DNA of 64,000 bases from Candidatus Cloacimonas sp. (GCA_023227825.1 JALOCJ010000001.1:286591-350590), one strand, 5' to 3'. Shown: positions 52,100 through 62,400, counted from the first letter of the stretch. Notes: generated by a model from the letters alone, not told the origin. Numbers and translations: made by a program.

Positions 52100-52457
52100 G
52101 AAAGCAACCTTGCGGAAATTTTTGGGATTAGGTATCCTTATTGTTTTATGCGGGTGTGCTGCAACGCCACCTTATGTTTATTATGGCGATACATCTCATA
52201 ACTATTACCGTTATGTTAAAAACCGCGATGCCAAGTCGTTAGAGCAATATAAAAAGTCCCTTGAACTTGTTTTTAAACATAGTCAAAAAAAGGGAATAAA
52301 AGTTCCCCCGGGACTTTATTGCGACTATGCTTTAATAATGCTTACTTTGAATCAAAATGATGTGGCAAAAGAGTATTTCCAAAAGGAAAAAGTTAACTGG
52401 AACGAATCTCAACCTTTAATGGATTTTCTCCTGCAACGGTATAAATTGAAAGAGTGA
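52083..52457 (+). CDS. DUF4810 lipoprotein
   Basis: A protein of 124 aa from the ATG at 52083, overlapping the CsgG-like gene by 17 nt. The frame is open 24 codons further, but only this start gives a clean lipoprotein signal (LGLGILIVLCGCAA, Cys in LCGC). The mature part, YYGDTSHNYYRYVKNRDAKSLEQYKKSLE and KVPPGLYCDYALIMLTLNQNDVAKEYFQKEK, matches my memory of the DUF4810 family. These occur together with CsgG-like and GNA1162-like lipoproteins, as here; function is unknown. Confidence 0.82.
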   Translation: MLLKNKKATLRKFLGLGILIVLCGCAATPPYVYYGDTSHNYYRYVKNRDAKSLEQYKKSLELVFKHSQKKGIKVPPGLYCDYALIMLTLNQNDVAKEYFQKEKVNWNESQPLMDFLLQRYKLKE

Positions 52458-52468
52458 AGGAGTAAATG

Positions 52469-53155
52469 ATGAAACGAATTATATATATTATCCTTTTTCC
52501 TGTAGTTCTTTTATATTTTTCCGGTTGTGCTTATCAGCAATATACAATGTTGGATGCCTATCCCAAACTTTATGAAACTCCTCCGGCTTCTATCTTAATT
52601 TTACCTCCAGTAAATAATAGTACCGCCGTTGAGGCAAAAGAATATTTTGCCTGTTCCCTTGCTGAAGCAGTTGGCAGTAAAGGGTATTATACTTTTCCGG
52701 TGGAAGCGGTTTTTACGGTGTTAAGAGACGAAGGTTTATACGATACCGAAATTTACACTCCTGAGATTCTTACTAATCTTTATAAATACTTTTATGCGGA
52801 TGCAGTGCTTCTAACTTCTATAGAAAAATGGGATAAAAGCTGGGCATTAACCTCCGGAACTTTACAAATTGATGCTAAATATACATTATTAAGCACAACT
52901 ACAGGTGAAATTATCTGGGATTTTATTTCTCACACAGATGTTGAACTATCTTCAAGCAGTGATAATTTACTGATTTCAATGGTGGAATCTGCTGTCAAAA
53001 CTGCAATAGAGGATTATTTTCCTAATTGCCTTGCTGCCAATAAAGAGACAATGAAAAAGGGTTTACCTTACGGGAAACATCATCCTTCATTTGGAACTGA
53101 TACCGGTAATAGTATTCCTACAGGAAAGGTAATAGAGATTTACATTAATAAATAG
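52469..53155 (+). CDS. GNA1162/DUF799-family lipoprotein
   Basis: A protein of 228 aa from the second of two adjacent ATGs, chosen for its 6-nt spacing from GAAGGAG. It has a lipoprotein signal (VVLLYFSGCAYQ). The mature domain has ASILILPPVNNSTAVEAKEYFACSLAEAVGSKGYYTFPVE, YADAVLLTSIEKWDKSW and ALTSGTLQIDAKYTLLSTTTGEIIWD, the GNA1162/DUF799 pattern, structurally like TolB's N-terminal fold. It is the last of a three-lipoprotein operon. The trio probably assembles at the inner face of the outer membrane (inference). Confidence 0.85.
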   Translation: MKRIIYIILFPVVLLYFSGCAYQQYTMLDAYPKLYETPPASILILPPVNNSTAVEAKEYFACSLAEAVGSKGYYTFPVEAVFTVLRDEGLYDTEIYTPEILTNLYKYFYADAVLLTSIEKWDKSWALTSGTLQIDAKYTLLSTTTGEIIWDFISHTDVELSSSSDNLLISMVESAVKTAIEDYFPNCLAANKETMKKGLPYGKHHPSFGTDTGNSIPTGKVIEIYINK

Positions 53156-53254
53156 CTGTCCTATCCTGATAAAAGAAAGAAAGAACTTCATTGAAACGGA
53201 TTTCCTAGTAGGAAAGGTCTATTCTTTATCAGCTGTGGAGAACGATAGTAGAGC

Positions 53255-53358
53255 GGAGAGGAATTATCCGGAATAAAGAGAAAACAGGAAATGACGGGGA
53301 CATCATTTTTCCGGGATAAAGAGAAAACAGGAAATGATGGGGACATTATTTATTCCGG
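53255..53358 (+). repeat. Tandem 43-44-bp GGA-loop hairpin repeats, two full copies
   Basis: Stem AAATGA, loop CGGGGACA, stem TCATTT, then TTCCGGG (53289-53315). The second copy has AAATGA, TGGGGACA, TTATTT, ATTCCGG (53332-53358), where the second arm's change from C to T turns a G-C pair into G-U. A partial unit with GAGGA and CCGG precedes (53255-53271). CCGG boxes are 43 and 44 bp apart. It lies between two convergent genes, in the sense orientation of the lipoprotein operon. Confidence 0.8.
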
Positions 53359-53379
53359 TTTTTTTCCCCTATTTATCCT

Positions 53380-56300
53380 TCACTCTTTTTGCTGTTGGTA
53401 TTCCTGCAAGCGTTTTTTTGTCAGTTCAATGAATTTAACGGAACCTGCCTGTTTAAAGCATTTTAGAGCTTTTTGGAGGTATTCTGTTGCTTTTTCCCTG
53501 TCTTGCAGATCTTCATAGACCAAAGAGAGATTATAAAAACCTCTTCCTTGTCCATCTTTATCACCAATATCACCTGTCATTTTTATATTTTTAGTGTAAT
53601 AATCAATTGCCAGAGGAAAGTTTTTTTCCATTCTGGCGACATTACCTAAATTACCGTAAGTATGGGCTATGCCTTCGTTATCGTTAATTTGTTGTTGTAA
53701 TTTAAGGTTATTCAGATATTGTGTTTTTGCTTCCGCTATTTTTCCGGAATTAAATAAAATATCTCCAATAGCGTCCTGTTCAAAAGAAATGCCGAAGAGG
53801 TCTTTACTTTTGCGGGCAATTTTTAGTGCCTTACGAAAATATTTTAATGCTTCGGAATCGTGTCCATCCTGCAAATGTACTTCCCCGATTCCGTGTAAAA
53901 CGATGCCCTGGAAAACAAGATTTCCTAAGGATTCAAAGATTTTCAAGCTGCGATGAAAATGGTCTAAAGCTTCTTGATGTTTTCCCATTCGCCGATGTAA
54001 AGTTGCCATATCGGAAAGGACTTTAGCAAAACCAAAACGGTCATTGATTTTATCTGCAATACTAATTGCTTCTACATAAGCTTTATGTGCTTCCTCCAAA
54101 TTTCCTGTTCGGGTATAGACAATTCCCAGTCCGCTACTGGCAATTCGTAAAGAGAGGTCATCTTTCAGTGTTTTTGCCAGTTCATATTGGAAAAGTAAGG
54201 ATTTTAGTGCCTTCTGATAATATCCTGTATTTATAAGATGATTTGTGGCTATGGCTTCCAGTTTCAGCAAGAGATAGAGGTAGTGTTTTTGATCTTCTGT
54301 AATTTTCTCTTCCGGAATTTTCCGAAAACGGGAAAGCAAAGTTGCCAAAGATGGCTTTGGGGATTTTACATTCAAAGCTTTTGCCGCCTGCTGGATAAAT
54401 TCCTGTTTTAGTTCCTTCAGCAAAGCAGAAAATTCTTCAACCAGGAAAAGACGATAAAGGCAGTCCAATTGATAAACCCGCATTTGTTCACCATATTTGC
54501 CTGCAAAGTCAGTTACATTTTTCAGATATTTGAGAACACTTTCATAATCACCGTTCAGGTAATAGACCCTACAGCGCAGAAATTGATACTTACTCAGGAT
54601 TTCGGGAGGGGAAATTTCTTTCGGTTGAATGGTTTCCAGGTTTTCTTTTGCCAGTTCCACTTCGCCTAAATAGAGCTGAGAATCCACAATACTAAGGATG
54701 ATAGCTATTTTTTCAGTTCTATCTGTAGTATGCTGAAGCGCTATTTGAAAGTAATAAATTGCCTCACTGTGGTTATTTATTTTCTGATTTTGGTTGCCTG
54801 CTATTAAAGCATAATACAGAGCTTTTTCCTTATTTTCTCCCAAATGAAAATGATGGGCAAGTAATTCACTATGGTTTTTAGCAAGGGGTCCGTGTTTTTC
54901 TTCATAAAAAGCCGCAATCCGATTATGGAGCGAAACCTTTTCTCCCAGCAGAATAGTAGAATAAATTGCCTGCCGCATAAGAGCATTATTGAAAAGATAT
55001 TGAACTTCCGGAGAGAGGGTAGTTATATCTATAATTTCCTTATTTTGCAGTTCTGAAATTACAGGTAATATTTCATTTTGGCTTATTCCGCTGTGGGTTT
55101 CAAAAATTTCATTCAGGGTAAAACCCTTACCTATTATAGATGCTTTTTTCAGGATGTCCTTGGCTTCCTGACTTAAAGATTCATATTTAACCATAAAAAG
55201 GTTTTCCACGCTGTAGGGTAAAAGACCCTTATTTTGAATATCATAAATATTAGATTCCGTAATAAGCATATCAGGATCGGGAAAACTGGAAAGTATCTGA
55301 TTACAGAGTTCAGTAATAAAGCGCGGATTTCCTCCTGCCAAATTGTAGATATAATCTACTGCCTGAAAAGTGATATTGGGAATTTGAGAGCGAATGAGGG
55401 CTATTACTTCTTCCTGATTTAAATCTCTTAAACCGATAAATTCTGTTTTGGTCTTTGCTTTGTTGGAATAGTTTTTTATCTCTTGGGTAGTAGTTAAAAT
55501 TAGAGTTTGGGCTTTGGGTTTGTCATCTTCCAGCCGTTTTTGCAGGATTTTAGCTGAAAGATCATCCAGCCATTGAATATTATCCAGCAAAACGAGGTCA
55601 AAATCACGCATCAGCAAGTCCAGAGATTTTTGTAGTGAAAGCAATTGCAGTTCAATTTGTTTTCCGCTATCATCGGTTAATATAGTTCCTTTATTTTGCA
55701 GTCCTAAGGTGCTCAAAAGGATATCGGCATCTCTTTTTTCCAAAATTTCTGCCAGGTAACTTTTCAGTTTTTCGGGTTCCGCTAAAGGATCATTCACTTC
55801 CAGAAATTTACTAATAAATTTAAGATGCAGGATTAAAGGATCGTGACGGTTGAATTCATCTAAAACGAAAATAGCAATTTTGTAGTTTTCCGCGTAGAAC
55901 TTGTTTAATATTTGCCAGCTGATAAAGGATTTTCCCGTGCCGTGATCTCCTGAAATAAGCACCTGATTGATTTTCTTAGCTTTAATTTTTTCTATGATTG
56001 CGGCAGTTTTTTCCTGGTAACAAACCTGAGTTTTATTCTGATACTGTCTTTTATAGCTACTCAAAAATTCCGGCAATTCCCGCAGAATACGATAGAAGGA
56101 CAATTCATCTTTTATGCCTTTAACTTTTTCCTTACGCAAAAATTTAACTTCAAACCGGCTTTGCACACTGGGCAAAATATCTTTTGTAAAGACAATTTGA
56201 CCATATTTAGCGGCAGTCATTAAACGTGCTGAAACATTTACTCCGCTACCGATTATACCAAATTCAAAGCGTTGTTTCGCTCCCAAAACTCCGGCATAAA

Positions 56301-57264
56301 GATTGCTGTAAGTGAGCCCTATTTTAGCTTTTAGGGGGCTTTCTAGATTATTTATGAGGTTAGCACAGACAATAGCGCGCTCAATATCATCAATATGAGT
56401 TAGTAAAATACCGAAACTAATAAGTAAAATTAAACCCTTATCGGTAAAGTCAATTTTATTAATCATTCCTTCCAGACGGTAAACAATTTCCTGAATTGCA
56501 CAATAGTAATTGTTAATGGTTTTGTAGTCATCCTTATGAATATATTTTTCTGTGCCAATACCAATAAAGAGAATAGCGGCATTCCGCAATTCACCGGTAA
56601 ATGACTCAGCAGAAATACGGTGTATAATTTCAGGGGGAAAGAAACTTTGATCATAAATCTTTTCCGCTTGAAGGGGGAGTTCATCTTCATAAATCACAGC
56701 TTTATTGTTCCTTCGGGGGTCACTTTTCACTTGCCAACATTCGTTTTTTCCTGCTTTAGCAAAGAGGGTATAAAGGGAAGGCATCACCGGACTATATACA
56801 AAATAGTCATAATGGATATTCGGGTTGCCCAGAATAATCACATTAGATTGACCGTAACCCATACTACTATGATAGGCAAGATCACTGCCGTATTTATTTT
56901 TCAGACGCTTATTCAATTCCTGTAGTTCTGCGTGAAATTCCTGTAAGCAATTCTGCATTCGGCTTAGGCAAATATCCTCTTTACCAGGAAAAGCAGCTAA
57001 AACAGCATCGCCTTCAAATTTGATAATCTGTCCACCAAACTGCATTATTTTTTCGTTTAAAAGATCAAAATACTGGTTTAAAATATCAGTAATAATTTCT
57101 ACTCCGTAATGTCCTTTTGTAGAAGCACTTTCCGTCAACCTGGTAAATTCGCAAACATCTACAAAAAAATAACCACACCCAAAGTTTTCCGATACATTAT
57201 CTTCTGCCTTTTTCTGCAGTGTCCAGTCTACTAAACCGGGTAATAATTTACTGTAGCGTTCCAT
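53380..57264 (-). CDS. Soluble-adenylyl-cyclase-like protein: two cyclase domains, AAA ATPase, TPR
   Basis: A 1294-aa cytoplasmic protein. Cyclase domain 1 (about 28-190) keeps both metal aspartates (FVDVCEFT and KFEGDAVLAAF). Cyclase domain 2 (about 235-395) has lost them (FIGIGTEKYI, DFTDKGLILL). An ATPase module follows (about 430-700) with Walker A SGDHGTGKS and Walker B-like FDLVLLDNIQW. TPR repeats fill about 820-1290 (GDYESVLKYLKN, KALKIARKSKDLFG). The order equals that of soluble adenylyl cyclase: one active and one degenerate half. It probably makes cAMP or cGMP in response to a signal. AGGGAG precedes the ATG. Confidence 0.85.
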   Translation of the reverse strand: MERYSKLLPGLVDWTLQKKAEDNVSENFGCGYFFVDVCEFTRLTESASTKGHYGVEIITDILNQYFDLLNEKIMQFGGQIIKFEGDAVLAAFPGKEDICLSRMQNCLQEFHAELQELNKRLKNKYGSDLAYHSSMGYGQSNVIILGNPNIHYDYFVYSPVMPSLYTLFAKAGKNECWQVKSDPRRNNKAVIYEDELPLQAEKIYDQSFFPPEIIHRISAESFTGELRNAAILFIGIGTEKYIHKDDYKTINNYYCAIQEIVYRLEGMINKIDFTDKGLILLISFGILLTHIDDIERAIVCANLINNLESPLKAKIGLTYSNLYAGVLGAKQRFEFGIIGSGVNVSARLMTAAKYGQIVFTKDILPSVQSRFEVKFLRKEKVKGIKDELSFYRILRELPEFLSSYKRQYQNKTQVCYQEKTAAIIEKIKAKKINQVLISGDHGTGKSFISWQILNKFYAENYKIAIFVLDEFNRHDPLILHLKFISKFLEVNDPLAEPEKLKSYLAEILEKRDADILLSTLGLQNKGTILTDDSGKQIELQLLSLQKSLDLLMRDFDLVLLDNIQWLDDLSAKILQKRLEDDKPKAQTLILTTTQEIKNYSNKAKTKTEFIGLRDLNQEEVIALIRSQIPNITFQAVDYIYNLAGGNPRFITELCNQILSSFPDPDMLITESNIYDIQNKGLLPYSVENLFMVKYESLSQEAKDILKKASIIGKGFTLNEIFETHSGISQNEILPVISELQNKEIIDITTLSPEVQYLFNNALMRQAIYSTILLGEKVSLHNRIAAFYEEKHGPLAKNHSELLAHHFHLGENKEKALYYALIAGNQNQKINNHSEAIYYFQIALQHTTDRTEKIAIILSIVDSQLYLGEVELAKENLETIQPKEISPPEILSKYQFLRCRVYYLNGDYESVLKYLKNVTDFAGKYGEQMRVYQLDCLYRLFLVEEFSALLKELKQEFIQQAAKALNVKSPKPSLATLLSRFRKIPEEKITEDQKHYLYLLLKLEAIATNHLINTGYYQKALKSLLFQYELAKTLKDDLSLRIASSGLGIVYTRTGNLEEAHKAYVEAISIADKINDRFGFAKVLSDMATLHRRMGKHQEALDHFHRSLKIFESLGNLVFQGIVLHGIGEVHLQDGHDSEALKYFRKALKIARKSKDLFGISFEQDAIGDILFNSGKIAEAKTQYLNNLKLQQQINDNEGIAHTYGNLGNVARMEKNFPLAIDYYTKNIKMTGDIGDKDGQGRGFYNLSLVYEDLQDREKATEYLQKALKCFKQAGSVKFIELTKKRLQEYQQQKE

Positions 57265-57339
57265 ATTGTCTCCCTTCTAAGACCTGTTTATCTTTTATAA
57301 AATCCGCTTTACAGGTCAAGGAAAAAGATTAGGGTTTTG

Positions 57340-57535
57340 TTTAGCCACCGAAAACACCGAATACAACGAAGATGATGACTTGTAAACAAAACCAAAGACA
57401 CCACATACACCGAAGATGATGACTTGTAAACAAAACCAAAGACACCGAATACAACGAAGATGATGACTTGTAAACAAAACCAAAGACACCGAATACAACT
57501 AAGCTGATTAATTGTAAACAAAGAGGAAAAGAGGA
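57340..57535. repeat. Tandem 44-bp ACACCGAA-type repeats
   Basis: Units beginning ACCAAAGACACC at 57391, 57435 and 57479 are exactly 44 bp apart. Each contains GAATACAACGAAG, GATGATGACTTG and TAAACAAA. A degenerate unit precedes (from 57347) and the last decays after 57500. Open frames across it on the minus strand are artefacts of repetition. Similar single words occur at 43710 and 45800. Confidence 0.85.
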
Positions 57536-57795
57536 AAGAGATTTTTTTTGCAAGGGAGCAAAGCAGAAATATAAAACAACCTGACAGCCGAATGCTTACT
57601 GCTTTACATATATATGATAACCTTTTTTCAGATACCTTTATCTCCTTCCCTATTTAGCTATCTTGCCATCTCACTTTACCTTTTTCTGTGTTTTTTTATC
57701 GGATAGAAGTAGAAACAAAATTGCCAAAGCTAAAAAGTGTAAAGGATTAATTCCCAATGCTCTTTACAATATCTGTGCTTATTAGCACTTCTTAT

Positions 57796-57880
57796 AACTC
57801 AGTAACAATCAAGTAACAATCCCGTAACGAGACAACGGAAGTGTTAAGGAAGTGTTACGGGATCGTTACTGAATTGACTA
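57796..57880. repeat. 11-bp-unit palindromic element P4
   Basis: Left arm on the plus strand: AGTAACAATCA, AGTAACAATCC, CGTAACGAGAC, each 11 bp. Right arm, inverted: GTTAAGGAAGT, GTTACGGGATC, GTTACTGAATT. The outer flanks CACTTCTTATAAC and GTTATAAGTG also pair, extending the fold to about 57786-57891. Same family as P1-P3. Confidence 0.75.
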
Positions 57881-57997
57881 TGTTATAAGTGTGGTGGACT
57901 TTATAAAAATTTGTTTCCATTATCAGAAATAACTTGACAGGATAAACTGAAGAATAAATAAGGGAATTTGTAGATAAATGTTGGCGAAGGTGATTAT

Positions 57998-59332
57998 ATG
58001 GGACAGTGTTTAGCGCGGTGTAAGCATTGGTTTCTTTTTATACTTACATTTTGCGCAGCAATTACTCTAAAGGCAGATTGGCGGATAGAATTTTGTCTTG
58101 CCAATTTGGGTTCTGGTGACTCTGCAATCAGTGCTACCGTTTATTTAGGAGAAAGTGAGGGTGCTGCGGATGGTTTTGATACCTTTGATTTTCCTTTATC
58201 TCCTCCTCCTAATAATAATCCTTATGTGCGTGCCTATTTTCCGCACAGCGATTGGGGCATTGATTTCAACGGAAATTATATGAAAGACATTCGTTCTATC
58301 AATCCTGCTTCTAAAACCTGGAATTTTACTTTTTCTAAAAGTGGCACTCCTTTAAGTAATAACTATCATCTTTCCTGGAATATAACAGGACTTTTTCCTG
58401 CTTGTTACCAGCCCCGATTAGTTTTCAACAGCCAAAATATCAATATGCTTAGTCAGAGTATTTATTCTTATACTGGTTGGATTTCTTCTGGTTCCATCCA
58501 AATGCAATATAATAATACAATACCGTATCAAGTTCTTACTCTGCCGGAATTGCTTTTTTCCGATAATCTTACTAAGGGTCTTAACCTGAACAGATATTTT
58601 ACAGTGGGCAGTGGCACTCTTAATTTTAACTGCCTTCCTAATGCTAATTTGGTTCAGAACCTGGTTACTTTGCAGGATTCTGTGTGGCTTAATATTTATC
58701 CTGTAGCCGGTTTTACGGGAACAACAATAGCGGAAATATCTGTAATAGGAAATGGAGGAACCCTTAATGCCCAAATTTCTGTTACCAGGGATGCTACTAA
58801 TTCCCCTCCGGTTTACCTGGATACAATTCAACCCTTGCTGATAATCCAAAATCAACAGGGAATTTTTTCCTGGGCGGGAAAAGTTCTTGATCCCGATTTA
58901 GATGCCTTTACTATTAGTTTTTCCGGCAGTGAAAATATCAGTATTGAACCCGATGAAACATTACAACAGGCAACTGTTATTCCTGCTGCCGGGTTTAAAG
59001 GGGAGACGATTTTCCAGTTTTCCCTTGCCGATGAAAATAATTCTCCGGTTATTTATGAAATTCCGGTAAATGTTTTGCCTGCAGTTCCAGGCAGCCCTCA
59101 AAATCTGGTTTTACAACTTTTACCGGAAAACTCTCTGCTGCTTACCTGGCAAACAGTTAATACTGATACTTTGGGTTTGCCTCTTAACGGGCTGAAATAT
59201 AAAGTTATGCTCTATGCTGATAGTGCAGGAAATCAACTTATCAATCAATATACAGATATTTCTGCTTCTCAATTTATGATTCCTGTAGAAGAAGAGAAAA
59301 TGTTTATTAAAGTTATTGCCGTTAACGAATAA
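57998..59332 (+). CDS. Secreted cadherin/Ig-like protein of unknown function
   Basis: A 444-aa protein with a signal sequence (about residues 1-26, HWFLFILTFCAAITLKA). The first 180 residues form a domain that I do not recognise (DWRIEFCLANLGSGDSAISATVYLG). Tandem Ig/cadherin-like segments follow (PVYLDTIQPLLIIQNQQG, GETIFQFSLADENNSPVIYEIPVNV) and a C-terminal fibronectin type III-like domain (SPQNLVLQLLPENSLLLTWQ). No sorting tail of the NPFNP type is present, unlike four other secreted proteins here. It may be a surface structural protein. Confidence 0.6.
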   Translation: MGQCLARCKHWFLFILTFCAAITLKADWRIEFCLANLGSGDSAISATVYLGESEGAADGFDTFDFPLSPPPNNNPYVRAYFPHSDWGIDFNGNYMKDIRSINPASKTWNFTFSKSGTPLSNNYHLSWNITGLFPACYQPRLVFNSQNINMLSQSIYSYTGWISSGSIQMQYNNTIPYQVLTLPELLFSDNLTKGLNLNRYFTVGSGTLNFNCLPNANLVQNLVTLQDSVWLNIYPVAGFTGTTIAEISVIGNGGTLNAQISVTRDATNSPPVYLDTIQPLLIIQNQQGIFSWAGKVLDPDLDAFTISFSGSENISIEPDETLQQATVIPAAGFKGETIFQFSLADENNSPVIYEIPVNVLPAVPGSPQNLVLQLLPENSLLLTWQTVNTDTLGLPLNGLKYKVMLYADSAGNQLINQYTDISASQFMIPVEEEKMFIKVIAVNE

Positions 59333-59474
59333 GCGTGAACACTATGAAAGACATCAAGATACACTTTAGCTATTCTAAGAAGATGAAAAAACCTAAGCTC
59401 ATAAATTACTGCAGGTAAAAAAGCGATGAACTTTAACTATAAACAAAAAAATAATATCTTCATTGGAGGAAACA

Positions 59475-62400
59475 ATGAAATCCCAAAAACTTAAAACCCT
59501 GCCTTTAGGACTTATTTTATTTTTCCTCTGTTTTTCCATTAGCCCTTGTTTGGCTCAATTTGGCGGAGGAACAGGTTCTGAGGCATCACCTTATTTAGTA
59601 GCAACTGCACAACATTTATACAATGTGCGTGATTATGCCGATGCATACTTTTTGCAAACAGGTGATATTTTTCTGAATGTTGAACCCTATAATTCAGGAC
59701 AGGGCTGGTTACCTATTGGCAATCAGTCCGCTCCTTTTACAGGTTCCTACGATGGAAACAGTTTTCATATTTACGGCTTATATATTAATCAACCGGAAGG
59801 AAAAAATCTGGGTCTATTTGGCTATACTAATTCTGCTGTTCTGAAAAATATTGCCCTTAATAATGTAAACATCAGCGGAAAGGACTATACCGGTTCTCTT
59901 GTCGGCTATGTAAATGGCGGATTTATTCAAAGTTGCAGCTGTGATGGAACAATTACAGGTGTTTCTGTAACCGGTGGTTTAGTTGGTGCTCTGGAACTTT
60001 CCTGCCATCTGGAAAAATGCTCTGTCAATTGTGTTGTCAGCGGTCAATTTTCAATAGGCGGACTTTGTGGCTACAGTAAAGGCGCAAGTGAAATTTATAC
60101 CTCCTACAGTAAAGGAACTGTTACCGGTAATAATGCTACAGGTGGTCTGGTGGGAATGCAGGGAAATTCTACTATCAGCCAAAGCTTTTCTACATCTGCT
60201 GTCCAGGGCAATTGGGGTGCAGGTGGTTTACTTGGAGTTAATGACACCCAAAGTTTGGTCTCTTATTGTTATTCTATCGGAGTAGTTACCGGCAATAGTA
60301 ATACCGGTGGTCTTATTGGCAGAAATGTTGTCAGCCAGACCCTTTCCAGCTATTGGAACTTAGAAAGCGGCGGACAAATAATTTCTGCAGGTGGAATTGG
60401 CAGAACTACGGACGAAATGACTTATCCGTATGCCGCTAACACTTATGAGGATTGGAATTTAACCGCTATTTGGCAACCCGATACTGAATATTTTGTTAAT
60501 GCGGGCTATCCTTATCTGCAATGGATGTATCCTTGTCCTCCTATTTCTCATTTAAGTTATCAAATAGAAAATTACTCCGTTATTTTACAGTGGAGCCCTC
60601 CTTATGTTTCTTCTTATACAGGATTTAATATCTATAAAAACGGAGTGCTTTATACTACTGTTACCGATAGCTTTTTTATAGATACTGATGTCTATCACGG
60701 TGAACAATATACTTATCAGGTGAGCGTTATTTATGAGGGTGGCGAATCTACGCTTTCTGAACCGGTTTCTTTTTATGTGTATTTTCCTCCTTTGCCTGCG
60801 AATTGTGTTTTTCCCTTAAATGGAGCTACCGAAATGGAAATCTTACCTCTTTTACAATGGTCTCCTGATGCTCACCATAACTATCCTTTGCCCGACGGTT
60901 ATGTATTAGAAGTTTGGGCTTTATCAGGAAACCTAGTGGTGAATGAAGATGTGGGAAATGTTACATCCTATCAAATTATTAATCCTTTAGATTATGAAAC
61001 AGATTATTACTGGAAGGTTACTCCCTACACTTGGGGGGAAGAAAATACCTATCTTTATGCTGAAAATGTGCCCAATTGGTATTTTACTACCCAAGAACAG
61101 ATAATTAAACCTGTTAACCTTACTGCCACTATTGAAAACTGGAAAAATGTGCAATTAAACTGGAATCTGGGTGAGCCCAATTGGCTTTATTGGGATTCAG
61201 GATATTTATATAATAGTGTTGGTTATATTGATAGCCCGCATGTTTGGGATGTTGCCTGTAAATTTGCTTCTTCCGATTTGCTTTCCCATACCGGAAAATA
61301 TATCACCCAGGTAAAATTTACTCCCTGTGAAGCCAGTTCCAACTACAGAATACGCATCTGGAGTGGAGACGATAATAATATTGGTCCTTCCGTTCTTTTA
61401 GTAGATCAACCCCTACAGACAAACGATCTTGTTATGAATGACTGGAATACTGTTTCTTTGCTTACGCCGGTGCCAATTCAACCTGCTACTGCCTATTGGA
61501 TTGGTTATAATATAGATCAGGTTTTATACCCTACCTATCCTGCAGGTGTAGATGAAGGTCCTGTAGTTCCAGGAAAAGGAGCTATAATTTATCATAATTC
61601 CACTTGGATGGAATTATTGGAAGCTAATAGCGAACTCAATTATAATTTCTGTATCCGGGCTTATGTCCAAAGCGGTTCACGAGAATTGACCCAATTGTCT
61701 TTACTGAATATTCCGGTTACCCCTAATCAGGAAAAAACTACTGATCCAGGAACTCTATCAGCATCTACAAACCCTCCCCAAATTCCTTCCCGCTCTTTGC
61801 AGAATTTTAATATCTACAGGAATGGAACTCTGATTGGCAATAGCTATATTCCTTCCTATTATGATGAAAACCTCAGCCAGGGAGAATATACTTACTATGT
61901 AACTGCTCTTTATGATAACGCTGAATCCGAACCCTCCAATACTGCCAGTGTAACAATTGCCTATATTTTCCCTCCGCAGAATGTTTATGTTGCTCTTGTA
62001 GATAGCCTGTTACAACTTTCCTGGCAACCCTCAGTTTCCGCCTTAGAACAGGGTTATGTCCTTTATAGATTGCAGGAAGGACAGGAAAATGAACCCTACC
62101 TTTGGGAACAAATCGGTTATACAACAGACGAATTTACCTTTTATGACGCTGCCTGGCAATACCTGCCTGCCGGATATTACAAATGGGCTATTAAAGCTCA
62201 CTATGATTATGATAACTACTCCGAACCCGCTTTCTCCAATGTTATCTATAAGGTTGTAAATCTGATACCGGATGATAATTTTAGAATAGCAATAAATGAG
62301 GCATTAGGTCAACCTGCTGATTATATACCTACTATTGCTGATTTGAATGGATTAACCGGAGCTTTATATGCACATTGGCGGAATATTTCCAGTATAGAAG

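Larger units (their letters stand above)
57265..57997. other. Repeat-rich intergenic region of about 730 bp
   Basis: Between the cyclase-like gene (minus) and the 444-aa secreted protein gene (plus), so both promoters lie here. It contains the 44-bp tandem repeats and element P4. Apart from these I see only AT-rich sequence and repeat-derived frames, no gene. TTGACA near 57934 may be part of the plus-strand promoter. Confidence 0.5.

Noticed and set aside
57309..57553. Minus-strand frames of 60-70 codons with repeated FVYKSSSS segments
   Set aside because: Three overlapping frames all read through the 44-bp repeat, which shows that repetition rather than coding keeps them open.
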